This document shows positions 7,004 through 14,204 of a stretch of 14,331 nt of DNA, piece by piece. The DNA is taken from positions 1 through 14,331 of the forward strand of contig JBOGGX010000101.1 of assembly GCA_050744245.1 (NCBI GenBank). The letters are read 5' to 3'. Under the pieces are notes generated by a model. That model had not been told where the DNA came from. It worked only from the letters and a program-made list of their open reading frames with translations, and did not search any database. The stretch comes from JBOGGX01 sp050744245. GTDB taxonomy: Bacteria > Actinomycetota > Acidimicrobiia > Acidimicrobiales > JBOGGX01. Within the stretch, counting starts at the first letter, position 1; every line of letters starts with the position of its first letter. The position numbers and the translations under genes were made by a program.

Positions 7004-8284
7004 TCACATCGGTTCGTGCCGCAACAGGTCGTCGTAGGTCTCCCGCCGCACGACCAGGCGGGAACGCCCGTCGGCGACGAACACCACCGGTGGGCGGGGC
7101 ACCTTGTTGTAGTTGGAGCCCATCGAGTGGCCATACGCACCCGTGACCGGGGTGGCCAGCAGGTCGCCGACGACGAGATCGTCGGGCACGGCGGCGTCGG
7201 CCACGAGGACGTCGCCCGACTCACAGTGCTTGCCGACGACCGTCACCCGCCGGGTGCGGTCGGCGAACGTCGCCCGAGGTAGGAAGGCCTCGTAGCCGCT
7301 GCCGTAGAGGACCGGCCTGGGGTTGTCGCTCATCCCCCCGTCGACCGACACGTAGGTGCGGATCCCGGGCAGGTCCTTGATCGTGCCCACCCGGTAGACG
7401 GTGACGGCCGCCGCCGCGACGATGGCTCGTCCGGGCTCGGCCAGCACGCGGGCCGTGATCCCGGCCGCGGCGCAGGCGTCGCGCACGCTCCTCCCCCACT
7501 CCGCGATCGACGGCGCCTGCTCGCCCTCGACGTAGGCGACGCCGAGGCCGCCGCCGACGATCAGCTCGGGTACGTCGTGGGCCGTCACGAACGAGGCGAC
7601 GACGTCGATCGCCTGGTGGAAGAAGTCGGCCACGAAGATCTGGCTGCCGATGTGGAGGTGGATGCCGGCCAGCTCGACGACGTCGGACGCGGCGGCGCGG
7701 GCCAGCGCCCGATCGGCGTCCCCTGACGCCATCCCGAAGCCGAATTTCGAGTCGACCTGCCCGGTGCGGACGTACTCGTGGGTGTGGGCCTCGACCCCGG
7801 GCGTCGCCCGCACCAGGACGGTGGCGCGGCGGCCGGGACCGAGCACCTCGGGCACCAGCCGGTCGAGCCGGTCGAGCTCGTCGAAGCTGTCGACGACGAT
7901 GCGGCCGACGCCCGCCTCGAGCGCGTACCACAGCTCCCCGTCGTCCTTGTTGTTGCCGTGCAGCACGAGGCGGTCGGCGGGCACGCCGGCGCTGAGGGCG
8001 ACGTGAAGCTCGCCGCCGGTGGCGACGTCGAGGAGCATGCCTTCGTCGTGGGCCAGGCGGGCCATGGCCCGGCACAGGAACGCCTTGGTGGCGTAGGCCG
8101 CCCCGTCGGGGAACGCGGCCACCGCCTCGCGACACCTGGCCCGGATGTGGGCCTCGTCGTAGACGAACAGCGGTGTGCCGTGCTCCTCGACGAGCGCGGC
8201 GACGTCGCAGCCGCCGATCGACAGCCGCCCGTCGGCGCCGACCTCGGCCGTGTCCGGCAGCAGGGGCCGGGGCAGAACGCTCAT
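7004..8284 (-). CDS. lysA: Diaminopimelate decarboxylase
   Basis: This 426-residue fold-type III PLP enzyme decarboxylates meso-2,6-diaminopimelate to L-lysine, the last step of lysine synthesis. The PLP lysine lies in AYATKAF (Lys67). HIGSQ (211-215), GGGLG (244-248, phosphate-binding glycines) and EPGR (283-286) line the cofactor site. CESGD (Cys354-Asp358) supplies the catalytic Cys/Glu from the partner subunit, and GAYGHSMGSNYN (382-393) is the conserved C-terminal substrate loop with its Tyr. All key residues are present and the length is normal. The ATG lies 16 nt beyond the argS stop; GGAG is 11 nt upstream, a weak spacing. The placement argS-lysA-hom is common in actinobacteria. Confidence 0.97.
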   Translation of the reverse strand: MSVLPRPLLPDTAEVGADGRLSIGGCDVAALVEEHGTPLFVYDEAHIRARCREAVAAFPDGAAYATKAFLCRAMARLAHDEGMLLDVATGGELHVALSAGVPADRLVLHGNNKDDGELWYALEAGVGRIVVDSFDELDRLDRLVPEVLGPGRRATVLVRATPGVEAHTHEYVRTGQVDSKFGFGMASGDADRALARAAASDVVELAGIHLHIGSQIFVADFFHQAIDVVASFVTAHDVPELIVGGGLGVAYVEGEQAPSIAEWGRSVRDACAAAGITARVLAEPGRAIVAAAAVTVYRVGTIKDLPGIRTYVSVDGGMSDNPRPVLYGSGYEAFLPRATFADRTRRVTVVGKHCESGDVLVADAAVPDDLVVGDLLATPVTGAYGHSMGSNYNKVPRPPVVFVADGRSRLVVRRETYDDLLRHEPM

Positions 8285-8300
8285 GCCAGGGTGGGCTCCG

Positions 8301-9917
8301 CTACATGCGCTCTGGGGCGTCGACCCCGAGCATGCCGAGGCCGATCACCAGCCCGATGCGGGCCGCCTCGACCAGCCACATCCGGGCCTGGGTCAACCCG
8401 GGCGACACGCTCTCCCCGATGACGTAGCAGTCGTGGTAGAAGCCGTGGAACCGGCCGGCCAGCTCCCGCACCCATGTGGCCAACTTGTGTGGCGCCCGCT
8501 CGGCGCCCGCCGCCAGGACGACGTCGGGCAACTCCGACAACGACCGCAGCACGTCGAGCTCGCGTTCGTGGGCGAGCAGCCCGAGGTCGACCTGGGCGAT
8601 GGTCAGGCGCTCGATGCCCTTCTCCTCGGCCGTTCGGCCGATGCCGGCGATCCGGGCGTGGGCCATCTGCACGTAGTAGACGGGGTTGTCCATCGTCTGA
8701 CGCCGCACCAGGTCGAGGTCGAGCGTGGTGGCGTTGTCGATCGACGACATGAGGCTGAGGAATCGGAACGCCCCGGGCCCGATGTCGTCGACCAGCTCGG
8801 ACAGCGCCACCGCGTTGCCCGCCCGCTTCGACATCCGGCCCTGGGCCAGCGACAGCAGCTGGCCCAACCGGACCTCGAGCCGGCTCGGCTCGACCCCGAG
8901 CGCGGCCAGCCCGGCCTTGAGGCTGGCGATCTGCGCCGCGTGGTCGGCGCCCCACACGTTGATGACGCGGTCGAACCCTCGGACCACGAGCTTGTCGCGG
9001 TGATACGCGATGTCGCCGGCCAGGTAGGTGTAGGTGCCGCCGTTGGCCGGCGAGCGGCGGAGCACCCGCTTCTCCCGGGGATCACCGAACCGCCCGGTGT
9101 CGAGCCAGAGCGCGCCGTCCTCCTCGAAGACGACGCCGCGCTCCTCGAGCTCGGCGATGGTGGCGTCCATGGCCTCGCTCTCCTCGATCGACGCCTGACT
9201 GAACCAGGCGTCGAAGCGCACACCGATGGTCTCGAGCGTCCCGCGGATGTTGTCGAGGATCCGGTCGGCCGCCCACTTGCCCGCGACCATGGGGTCGTCG
9301 GGCCCGTCGTACGCCTCGGCCAGCTCGCCGACGTAGGCCCCCTCGTAGCCGCCCTCCTCGACCTCGTCGCCTCGGGCCCGGGTCAGCAGGCTCTCCCCCA
9401 GCGTGCTGATCTGGCCACCGGTGTCGTTGACGTAGTACTCGCGCCAGACCTCGTGGCCGCTGCGTTCGAGCACCCGGGCCAGCGAGTCGCCGTAGGCGCA
9501 CCACCAGCCGTTGCCGACGTGCAGTGGCCCCGTCGGGTTGGCCGACACGAACTCGATCTGCACCCGTTCGCCGGCGCCGACATCGCTCGTGGCGTAGGAC
9601 GACTCGCCCTCGGCCACGACCTCGCCCAGCACGTCGTGCAGCCACGCGGGCCGGAGATGGAGGTTCACAAACCCCGGCCCGGCGACCTCGACCTGCTCGA
9701 CGTGCTGCGGCGGGTCGGCTTCGAGGCGGCGAGCCAGATCGGCCGCCAGCTCCCGAGGCGGACGGCCCGCGACCTTGGCCGACGCGAGGGCAACGTTGGT
9801 CGACCAGTCGCCGTGCTCGCGGCGGGCCGGTCGTTCGAGGTGGATGTCGCTCGGGGCGTCGACGCCGGCGGCGACGAGGGCGGCGCGGACGGCCTCGGCC
9901 AGCCGGTCGCGAATCAC
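8301..9917 (-). CDS. argS: Arginyl-tRNA synthetase
   Basis: This class I aminoacyl-tRNA synthetase charges tRNA-Arg with arginine. I place the start at GTG 9917-9915 (VIRDRLAEAVRAAL), giving 538 residues. The frame runs open much further upstream, but that extension is low-complexity antisense of the neighbouring Thr-rich gene. The N-terminal Arg-tRNA synthetase domain covers about residues 1-88 (REHGDWSTNVAL at 33-44). The catalytic domain holds EFVSANPTGPLHVGN (122-136), where HVGN stands at the HIGH motif, and GRMSKRAGN (360-368) in place of KMSKS; both variants fit bacterial ArgS. A DALR anticodon-binding domain fills about residues 415-538. Length is at the short end for ArgS. No strong Shine-Dalgarno site precedes the GTG, so the start is less certain than the identity. 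Confidence 0.95.
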   Translation of the reverse strand: MIRDRLAEAVRAALVAAGVDAPSDIHLERPARREHGDWSTNVALASAKVAGRPPRELAADLARRLEADPPQHVEQVEVAGPGFVNLHLRPAWLHDVLGEVVAEGESSYATSDVGAGERVQIEFVSANPTGPLHVGNGWWCAYGDSLARVLERSGHEVWREYYVNDTGGQISTLGESLLTRARGDEVEEGGYEGAYVGELAEAYDGPDDPMVAGKWAADRILDNIRGTLETIGVRFDAWFSQASIEESEAMDATIAELEERGVVFEEDGALWLDTGRFGDPREKRVLRRSPANGGTYTYLAGDIAYHRDKLVVRGFDRVINVWGADHAAQIASLKAGLAALGVEPSRLEVRLGQLLSLAQGRMSKRAGNAVALSELVDDIGPGAFRFLSLMSSIDNATTLDLDLVRRQTMDNPVYYVQMAHARIAGIGRTAEEKGIERLTIAQVDLGLLAHERELDVLRSLSELPDVVLAAGAERAPHKLATWVRELAGRFHGFYHDCYVIGESVSPGLTQARMWLVEAARIGLVIGLGMLGVDAPERM

Positions 9918-9951
9918 AGGAGCTGACGGGCGCCGGGCCCGCGGGACGGCA

Positions 9952-9987
9952 TCGTCGCATCGTACCGGCGGGGAGCTAAGGTGTTCG
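9952..9987 (-). promoter_or_regulatory. Possible promoter of the argS operon
   Basis: On the minus strand TACGAT (9964-9959) is preceded at 17 nt by CGAACA (9987-9982). The -10 hexamer matches 4 of 6 consensus positions and the -35 hexamer 3 of 6. A start near 9952 would give a leader of about 35 nt before the GTG at 9917. It is the only gap upstream of the operon, so some promoter must lie close by, but this exact match is tentative. Confidence 0.35.
9954..9982 (+). promoter_or_regulatory. Possible promoter of the Thr-rich protein gene
   Basis: TAAGGT (9977-9982) has the TAnnnT form of an actinobacterial -10 box; the hexamer 17 nt upstream (GTCGCA) is poor. If used, transcription would begin near 9989, leaving the GTG at 9981 untranscribed and favouring the ATG at 10011. 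It overlaps the proposed argS promoter on the other strand. Confidence 0.25.
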
Positions 9988-10010
9988 GCGCCGCCACCCC
10001 AGGAGCGTCG

Positions 10011-10718
10011 ATGCCCGCTCGCGTCGCCAGCCAGCCCGAACCGACGACCACGACCACCGCGCCCCCGACGACCACCACCACGACGGCGCCGCCGACGACC
10101 ACGACGACGACCGCACCCACGACCACTCGACCCACGACCACCACGACGCCGGCGACGACCACCGAGGCGACGACGACCACGGTCGAGGTCACCACCACGA
10201 CCGCCGAAGTCGACGACGGCGGCGACTTCCTCACGTCGCCCGCCGGCATCGCCCTCCTGCTGCTCGCGATCGCCGCCGTCATCGGCGGGCTCATCGCCCT
10301 TTTCGTCCTGCGCCGGCGGCAGACGGCGCGCGGCGAGCTGGCCGCCGAGGTCGAACTGCTGGTGACCGAGGGCGACCAGCTGGTGGCGGTGATGGCTCGG
10401 CCCGTGACGACCGCGACCGAGACCGGGGTTCGCGATGGAGCACTGCGCCAGCGGGCCTCGGCGCTCGGGCCGAGGCTGCAGACCGCCCAAAGGCGCGCCA
10501 TGGAGCTCGACGAGCGCGCCGCCGGCCTGCTGGGCGAGCTGACGAGCGCGGTCCAGCGGGTGGCCGTGGAAGCGGAAAGGAGCGAAACGGCCCACGCGGC
10601 AGCCGCCCCCAGCACCGAGGCCCTGGAGTACGCCGAGGCCTCGCTGCGCCAGGCGGTCGATGAACTGCCACCGGTCCTGGCCCGGGCCCTCGCCTGGGTG
10701 CGTTCCGTCGCCCGCTGA
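10011..10718 (+). CDS. N-out membrane protein with Thr-rich ectodomain and cytoplasmic helical domain
   Basis: Starting at ATG 10011, preceded by AGGAG at 5 nt, the product is 235 residues; a GTG at 9981, preceded by GGGGAG at 5 nt, would add 10. An in-frame stop at 9924 rules out a longer N-terminus, so there is no classical signal peptide. Residues 12-64 are almost all Thr with regular Pro and Ala (about three TTTTTTAPP-like units). Residues 79-100 form one transmembrane helix, followed by RRR, so the N-terminus should lie outside and the C-terminus inside. The cytoplasmic part (about 105-235) is Ala/Glu/Arg/Leu-rich and probably helical or coiled-coil. I do not recognise the family. It is divergent from argS and converges on the PAP2 pseudogene with only 3 nt between the stops. 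Confidence 0.78.
   Translation: MPARVASQPEPTTTTTAPPTTTTTTAPPTTTTTTAPTTTRPTTTTTPATTTEATTTTVEVTTTTAEVDDGGDFLTSPAGIALLLLAIAAVIGGLIALFVLRRRQTARGELAAEVELLVTEGDQLVAVMARPVTTATETGVRDGALRQRASALGPRLQTAQRRAMELDERAAGLLGELTSAVQRVAVEAERSETAHAAAAPSTEALEYAEASLRQAVDELPPVLARALAWVRSVAR
10044..10202 (+). repeat. Low-complexity ACC/ACG threonine-codon repeat
   Basis: About 160 bp consist mainly of ACC and ACG codons broken by GCG/GCC-CCC-CCG (Ala-Pro-Pro) at roughly 27-nt intervals. It encodes the Thr-rich ectodomain. The opposite strand reads as a long Val/Gly-rich open frame, a spurious shadow. Such tracts are prone to length change by slippage and probably serve as a flexible, possibly glycosylated, wall-spanning stalk. 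Confidence 0.8.
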
Positions 10719-10721
10719 GCG

Positions 10722-11137
10722 TCAGCTGTCGGTCCGCACGACGAGGAGATGGAGTCCGGCACCGAGCACGATGCCGGCGCCGGCACCGCCAATCACGTCG
10801 AGGGGGTGGGCGCCGAGGTAGATCCGGGCCACCGAGTTCAGCACGGCGATCGCGTAGATGGCGGCTTCAACGGGATGACCACCACCAGGGCGAGCGCCAA
10901 CCACCACTTCCGGAACACCAGAGCCACGATCGCGGCCGCGAGCGGAGCCAGCGGCAGGCCCGGCCGTTGGAAGACCCACATCGGCCCGCGCAGCACGTCG
11001 GGCAGGCCGTTGATCAGATGGAAGACGTCGGTCTCGAATGCCGAGACGTCGCCGCTCGATGCGACGATCGAGGAGACGACGACGATCGCCAGGCCGACCG
11101 CGAGGAGCACGACGTCGCGTCGGGAGGGAGTGCTCAC
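10722..11137 (-). pseudogene. Broken PAP2-family phosphatase gene, catalytic core deleted and frame shifted
   Basis: From GTG 11137-11135 one frame reads 91 residues (VSTPSRRDVVLL... to ...ALVVVIPLK, ending at 10865), with membrane helices near residues 9-27 and 64-90. The coherent sequence then continues in another frame from 10871 (VEAAIYAIAVLNSVARIYLG...) for 49 residues to the stop at 10722. The second part carries the last PAP2 motif (ARIYLGAHPLDVIGG). The expected KxxxxxxRP and PSGH motifs, normally between these two parts, are absent. In the remaining motif only two residues separate His from Asp, where the family normally has three. A deletion whose length is not a multiple of three is the simplest reading. 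The intact family dephosphorylates lipid phosphates such as undecaprenyl pyrophosphate; this copy should be inactive unless the assembly is wrong here. Confidence 0.75.
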
Positions 11138-11191
11138 CGCACCATCGACGCCATGATGACAAGGACGCTCGTCACGATGCCGTGACGCGCG

Positions 11192-11221
11192 TTGACCCCT
11201 TCTCCGGATGAGTGCGACGAT
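11192..11221 (+). promoter_or_regulatory. Possible promoter of the penicillin-binding protein gene
   Basis: TTGACC (11192-11197) is followed after 18 nt by GACGAT (11216-11221). The -35 box is good and the -10 box weak. A start near 11228 would leave a leader of about 55 nt before ATG 11284. It lies in the 146-nt divergent gap between the PAP2 pseudogene and the penicillin-binding protein gene, where I see no other feature. Confidence 0.35.
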
Positions 11222-11283
11222 GTCGGAGGAGCTCGACCGAGCAGCGGGCGAGCGGGGCGTGAGTTTTGATGGGGTGGACCGCG

Positions 11284-13305
11284 ATGTGGTTCCGGCTTCC
11301 CTGGATCGTGATACGGCTGGTGGTGACGATGGGCGTTGCCGCGCTCGCCGTGACCGGCGGCGTGCTCGCATTGCGCCCGGCGGCCAAGCAGCTCGACGCG
11401 CTCGGCCATCTCGAGTTCGGCGCCACCATCAACCTGAGGCCGCTGGCCGAGCGATCGCTGATGTACGACCGGTACGGCGGGCTCATGGGCGTGCTCCACG
11501 CCGAGCAGAACCGATCGCAGGTTGCGCTGGCCGATGTCCCCCAGCATGTCGTAGACGCCATCCTCGCCATCGAGGACTGGGACTTCTACGAGCACGACGG
11601 GGTTGACCTGCGGTCGACGGTTCGGGCCCTGTTCGAGAACGTCGAGAGTGGTGGCGTGACCCAGGGCGGCTCGACGATCACCATGCAGGTGATCAAGCTC
11701 TCGCTCCTGTCGCCCGAGCAGAGCCTCGAACGCAAGGTGCGCGAGGCGATCCTGGCCATGCGGCTCGAAGAGCAGATGACCAAGGAGCAGATCCTCGAGC
11801 GCTACCTCAACATGGTGTACTTCGGCAACGGCGCCTACGGCCTCCAGGCCGCGGCCGAGCTCTATTTCCGGACCAACGTGCAGACGCTGACCTGGGGCCA
11901 GGCCGCGCTGCTCGCCGGGTTGATCCGCGACCCGATCGACTACGACCCGTTCAAGCATCCCGACATCGCGGCCCAGCGCCGCCAGGTCGCCCTGGCCCGG
12001 CTGGTCGAGGTGGGCCGGCTGACCGAGCCGGACGTCGCCCTGATCAGCACCGAGCCCCTTCCTGTGATCCCCGCGGTGCCGCCCCTGCCACAACCGCTCG
12101 ACTACTTCCCCGAGGACGTCAAGCAGCAGCTGCTGCGCGATCCCCGCTTCAATCTCGGCGCCACCCCGACCGAGCGCTACAACAGCGTCTTCTACGGCGG
12201 CCTGCGGATCCACACCACCTATGACCCCGCGGCCCAAGCGGCCGCCATCCAGGCCCGGGCCGACGTGCTGCCCGGCGACGAGCCGACCACGTTCCTCTGG
12301 ACGAACAACCGCCAGCCGTACGAGGGCACGGCGACGGTCGTGAGCGTTGAGCCCCAGACGGGCGCGGTGCGCACACTGGTCGGGGGCCCGGGCTACGAGC
12401 GGTACCAGTACAGCATCGCCAGCGACCCGCGGGCGCGGCGCGACAACGGTTCGTCGTTCAAGATCTTCGTGCTGGTGGCCGCGCTGGAGGCGGGCTACCT
12501 GCCCGGCGACTCGCTCGACGGCAGCAGCCCGTGCACCTTCCGCAACCCGGGCGGAACGCCCGACCCGTACCGGTTGGAAAACTTCGAGGGCGGAGGTGGC
12601 GGCGGCGGCAGCATCCTCAGCCAGACGCTGCGCTCGTCGAACTGCGCGTTCGTCCGCCTCGGCCAGGCCGTCGGCATCCAGAACGTCGTCGCCCAGGCCC
12701 AGCGCATGGGGGTCACCGTCGACCTGCCCGTCGTGCCGTCGCTGCCCCTCGGCGTCGGCGGCGTGCCCGCCCTGCAGTTCGCCGGGGCCATGGCGTCGAT
12801 CGCCAACGACGGCGTCTTCAACCAGCCGTACTACATCGAACGGATCGACGACCGGGCCGGCAACGTCATCTACCAGCACCAGCCCAACGGCGTGGCGGCC
12901 ATGTCGCCCCAAACCGCTCGGCTGGCCATGAACGTGCTCGTGCAGAACATCCAGTCCGGCACCGGCACCCGGGCCCGCGTGCCGAACCAGCCGGCCGGGG
13001 GCAAGACGGGGACCGCCCACGACTACGGCGACGCCTGGTTCGTCGGCGCCACGCCCCAGCTGGCCACGACCGTGTGGGTCGGGAGCCTCGGCGACGTCAT
13101 TCCGATGAGGACGGTGCCGGGCACTGGTCGGGTGACGGGCGGCTCGCTGCCGGCCCGCATCTGGGGCAAGTACATGGCGACGGTCCTGGCCGGCGCGCCC
13201 AGGGTCGACTGGCCGGCGGCCTCGCCGCCACGAGGTGGGCGGACGGTGGTGGCACCCACCGAGGTGCGGGGGGGCACCACGCAAACGACCGACGACGACG
13301 ATTAG
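11284..13305 (+). CDS. Class A penicillin-binding protein (transglycosylase/transpeptidase)
   Basis: This bifunctional peptidoglycan synthase has about 673 residues. ATG 11284 is preceded by GGGGTGG at 6 nt; ATG 11269 is an alternative adding five residues. A signal anchor spans about residues 5-28. The GT51 glycosyltransferase domain (about 60-250) has catalytic Glu97 in AIEDWDFYEHDG, GGSTITMQ, the RKVREAILA segment and ILERYLNMVYFGNGAYG. The transpeptidase domain (about 340-610) has the acylation motif SSFK (Ser390-Lys393), SSN (451-453) and KTGT (574-577), so both activities look intact. There are no PASTA domains; the tail is short and ends in TTDDDD. A run of seven glycines occurs near residue 436, between SxxK and SxN. 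It acts outside the membrane, polymerising lipid II and cross-linking stem peptides. The neighbouring PAP2 gene, involved in lipid-carrier chemistry, is broken. Confidence 0.95.
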   Translation: MWFRLPWIVIRLVVTMGVAALAVTGGVLALRPAAKQLDALGHLEFGATINLRPLAERSLMYDRYGGLMGVLHAEQNRSQVALADVPQHVVDAILAIEDWDFYEHDGVDLRSTVRALFENVESGGVTQGGSTITMQVIKLSLLSPEQSLERKVREAILAMRLEEQMTKEQILERYLNMVYFGNGAYGLQAAAELYFRTNVQTLTWGQAALLAGLIRDPIDYDPFKHPDIAAQRRQVALARLVEVGRLTEPDVALISTEPLPVIPAVPPLPQPLDYFPEDVKQQLLRDPRFNLGATPTERYNSVFYGGLRIHTTYDPAAQAAAIQARADVLPGDEPTTFLWTNNRQPYEGTATVVSVEPQTGAVRTLVGGPGYERYQYSIASDPRARRDNGSSFKIFVLVAALEAGYLPGDSLDGSSPCTFRNPGGTPDPYRLENFEGGGGGGGSILSQTLRSSNCAFVRLGQAVGIQNVVAQAQRMGVTVDLPVVPSLPLGVGGVPALQFAGAMASIANDGVFNQPYYIERIDDRAGNVIYQHQPNGVAAMSPQTARLAMNVLVQNIQSGTGTRARVPNQPAGGKTGTAHDYGDAWFVGATPQLATTVWVGSLGDVIPMRTVPGTGRVTGGSLPARIWGKYMATVLAGAPRVDWPAASPPRGGRTVVAPTEVRGGTTQTTDDDD

Positions 13306-13326
13306 GCCGGCTCGGACTCAGCACCA

Positions 13327-13359
13327 CCCCCCGGGGGCCGGCCCCGGCCCGGGCCCGGC
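13327..13359. terminator. G/C-only palindromic tract between convergent genes, possible bidirectional terminator
   Basis: Thirty-three consecutive bases are G or C only and contain nested palindromes (GGGGCCGGCCCC at 13334-13345, GGCCCGGGCC at 13346-13355). It starts 22 nt after the penicillin-binding protein stop and lies 35 nt from the stop of the convergent membrane-protein gene. It could stall polymerase from either side. No T-run is present, so the terminator role is inferred from position and folding potential only. Confidence 0.35.
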
Positions 13360-13393
13360 TTGGGTCCGGGGACCTCCACCTCCGGGGGCTCAT

Positions 13394-14204
13394 CTAGGCC
13401 GGCGCCGGCGGGCGGTCGCGACCGAGCTGGTGGACGACCAGTTCGAAGATCCCGACGAGCACGGCCAGCACGACCAGGCCGACCCAGGACAGGTCGACGA
13501 CCAGCACGACGAGCCCGCCGACGAGCAGGCCTCCGATCTGCGAGGCCTCCCGGTTGGCCACGATCCAGCGCAGGGGCGCCGAGTCGATCGTCTGGGTCCT
13601 GAGCCAGACGTTCCCCTGGCCGGTGAGACCGGTGACCGTGCGACGCAGGGTCGCCGCCCACGGGTACGGGCCCGGGACCGCAGCCACGATGGCCACCACG
13701 ATCAGCACGCTCACCAGCGCGGCCGTGAGCACGAAGAACGAGTCGAGGACGATCTCGCCCGCCGCCCTCACCGCCTGCCGGTCGACCCCGGCGGCCTGGC
13801 GGGTGCCGAGGTCGTCATGGAACCAGTACGCCAGCCGGCGGACGATCACCAACCCGATGGCGGCGCCGACCGTCAGCTGGCAGCAGGGTCCTGCGCCGGC
13901 GTCGAGACGGCCACAGGGCCGCCAGGGCGGTGAAGCCCACCGTGAGCACGGCGAGGACGATGACCGCCCGCTCGAACAGACGGAGGCCGTCCTGGGCCGC
14001 CTGGAGGCCGTCGGCGTCGTACAGCGTGAGCACCCCGAAGTCGTCGCCGAGATCGATCCCCACAGCGTTCCCGAGTCGCTGCCTGGCCGCGGCGGGGATG
14101 CTGTCGGCGGTGGTCTCCGGGAACGTCACGGTCCGCCAGAAGATCTCGGGCACCAGACCCGCGATCCGCTGGAGCACGGCGTTGATCACCGGCAGGAGAT
14201 TGAT
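13394..14204 (-). pseudogene. Multi-pass membrane protein gene, one-base frameshift and 5' end lost at an IS boundary
   Basis: Two leftward frames join into one coherent 269-residue product if a single extra base at 13879/13880 is ignored. The sequence then runs ...ALWPSRRRRRTLL-QLTVGAAIGLVIVRRLAYWFHDD..., and the total length becomes an exact multiple of three. Hydrophobic segments lie near residues 79-98, 107-125, 151-177 and 222-257, with positively charged loops between. The frame is open to 14204 (INLLPVINAVLQR...) with no proper start, and exactly there the terminus of an insertion sequence begins, so the N-terminal part was probably severed. I do not recognise the family. The frameshift may be a sequencing error, but the missing start together with the adjoining IS supports a real pseudogene. 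Confidence 0.65.

Larger units (their letters stand above)
1487..9917 (-). other. Six-gene operon argS-lysA-hom-thrC-apgM-like-cimA
   Basis: All six genes run leftward. Junctions in order are a 16-nt gap (argS/lysA), a 34-nt gap (lysA/hom), a 1-nt overlap (TGATG, hom/thrC), a 4-nt overlap (ATGA, thrC/apgM-like) and an 8-nt overlap (apgM-like/cimA). No hairpin or promoter-sized gap interrupts the set. The last four genes are very likely translationally coupled. The unit covers lysine, homoserine, threonine and the citramalate entry to isoleucine, plus arginyl-tRNA synthetase. Confidence 0.8.

Noticed and set aside
3126..7146. Long rightward open frames opposite apgM-like, thrC and hom
   Set aside because: All are shadows of genes with clear catalytic motifs on the minus strand.
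9918..10595. N-terminal extension of argS giving a 764-residue protein
   Set aside because: The extra residues are Gly/Arg-rich antisense of the Thr-rich gene and have no ArgS homology; the family N-terminus starts at VIRDRLAEAV (9917).
9914..10792. Leftward Val/Gly-rich open frame
   Set aside because: It is the antisense reading of the ACC/ACG threonine repeat, and its other strand contains a coherent membrane protein.
11134..13284. Leftward 716-residue open frame
   Set aside because: It is antisense to the penicillin-binding protein, which has all GT51 and transpeptidase motifs in order; the antisense protein is His/Gly/Asp-rich without domains.
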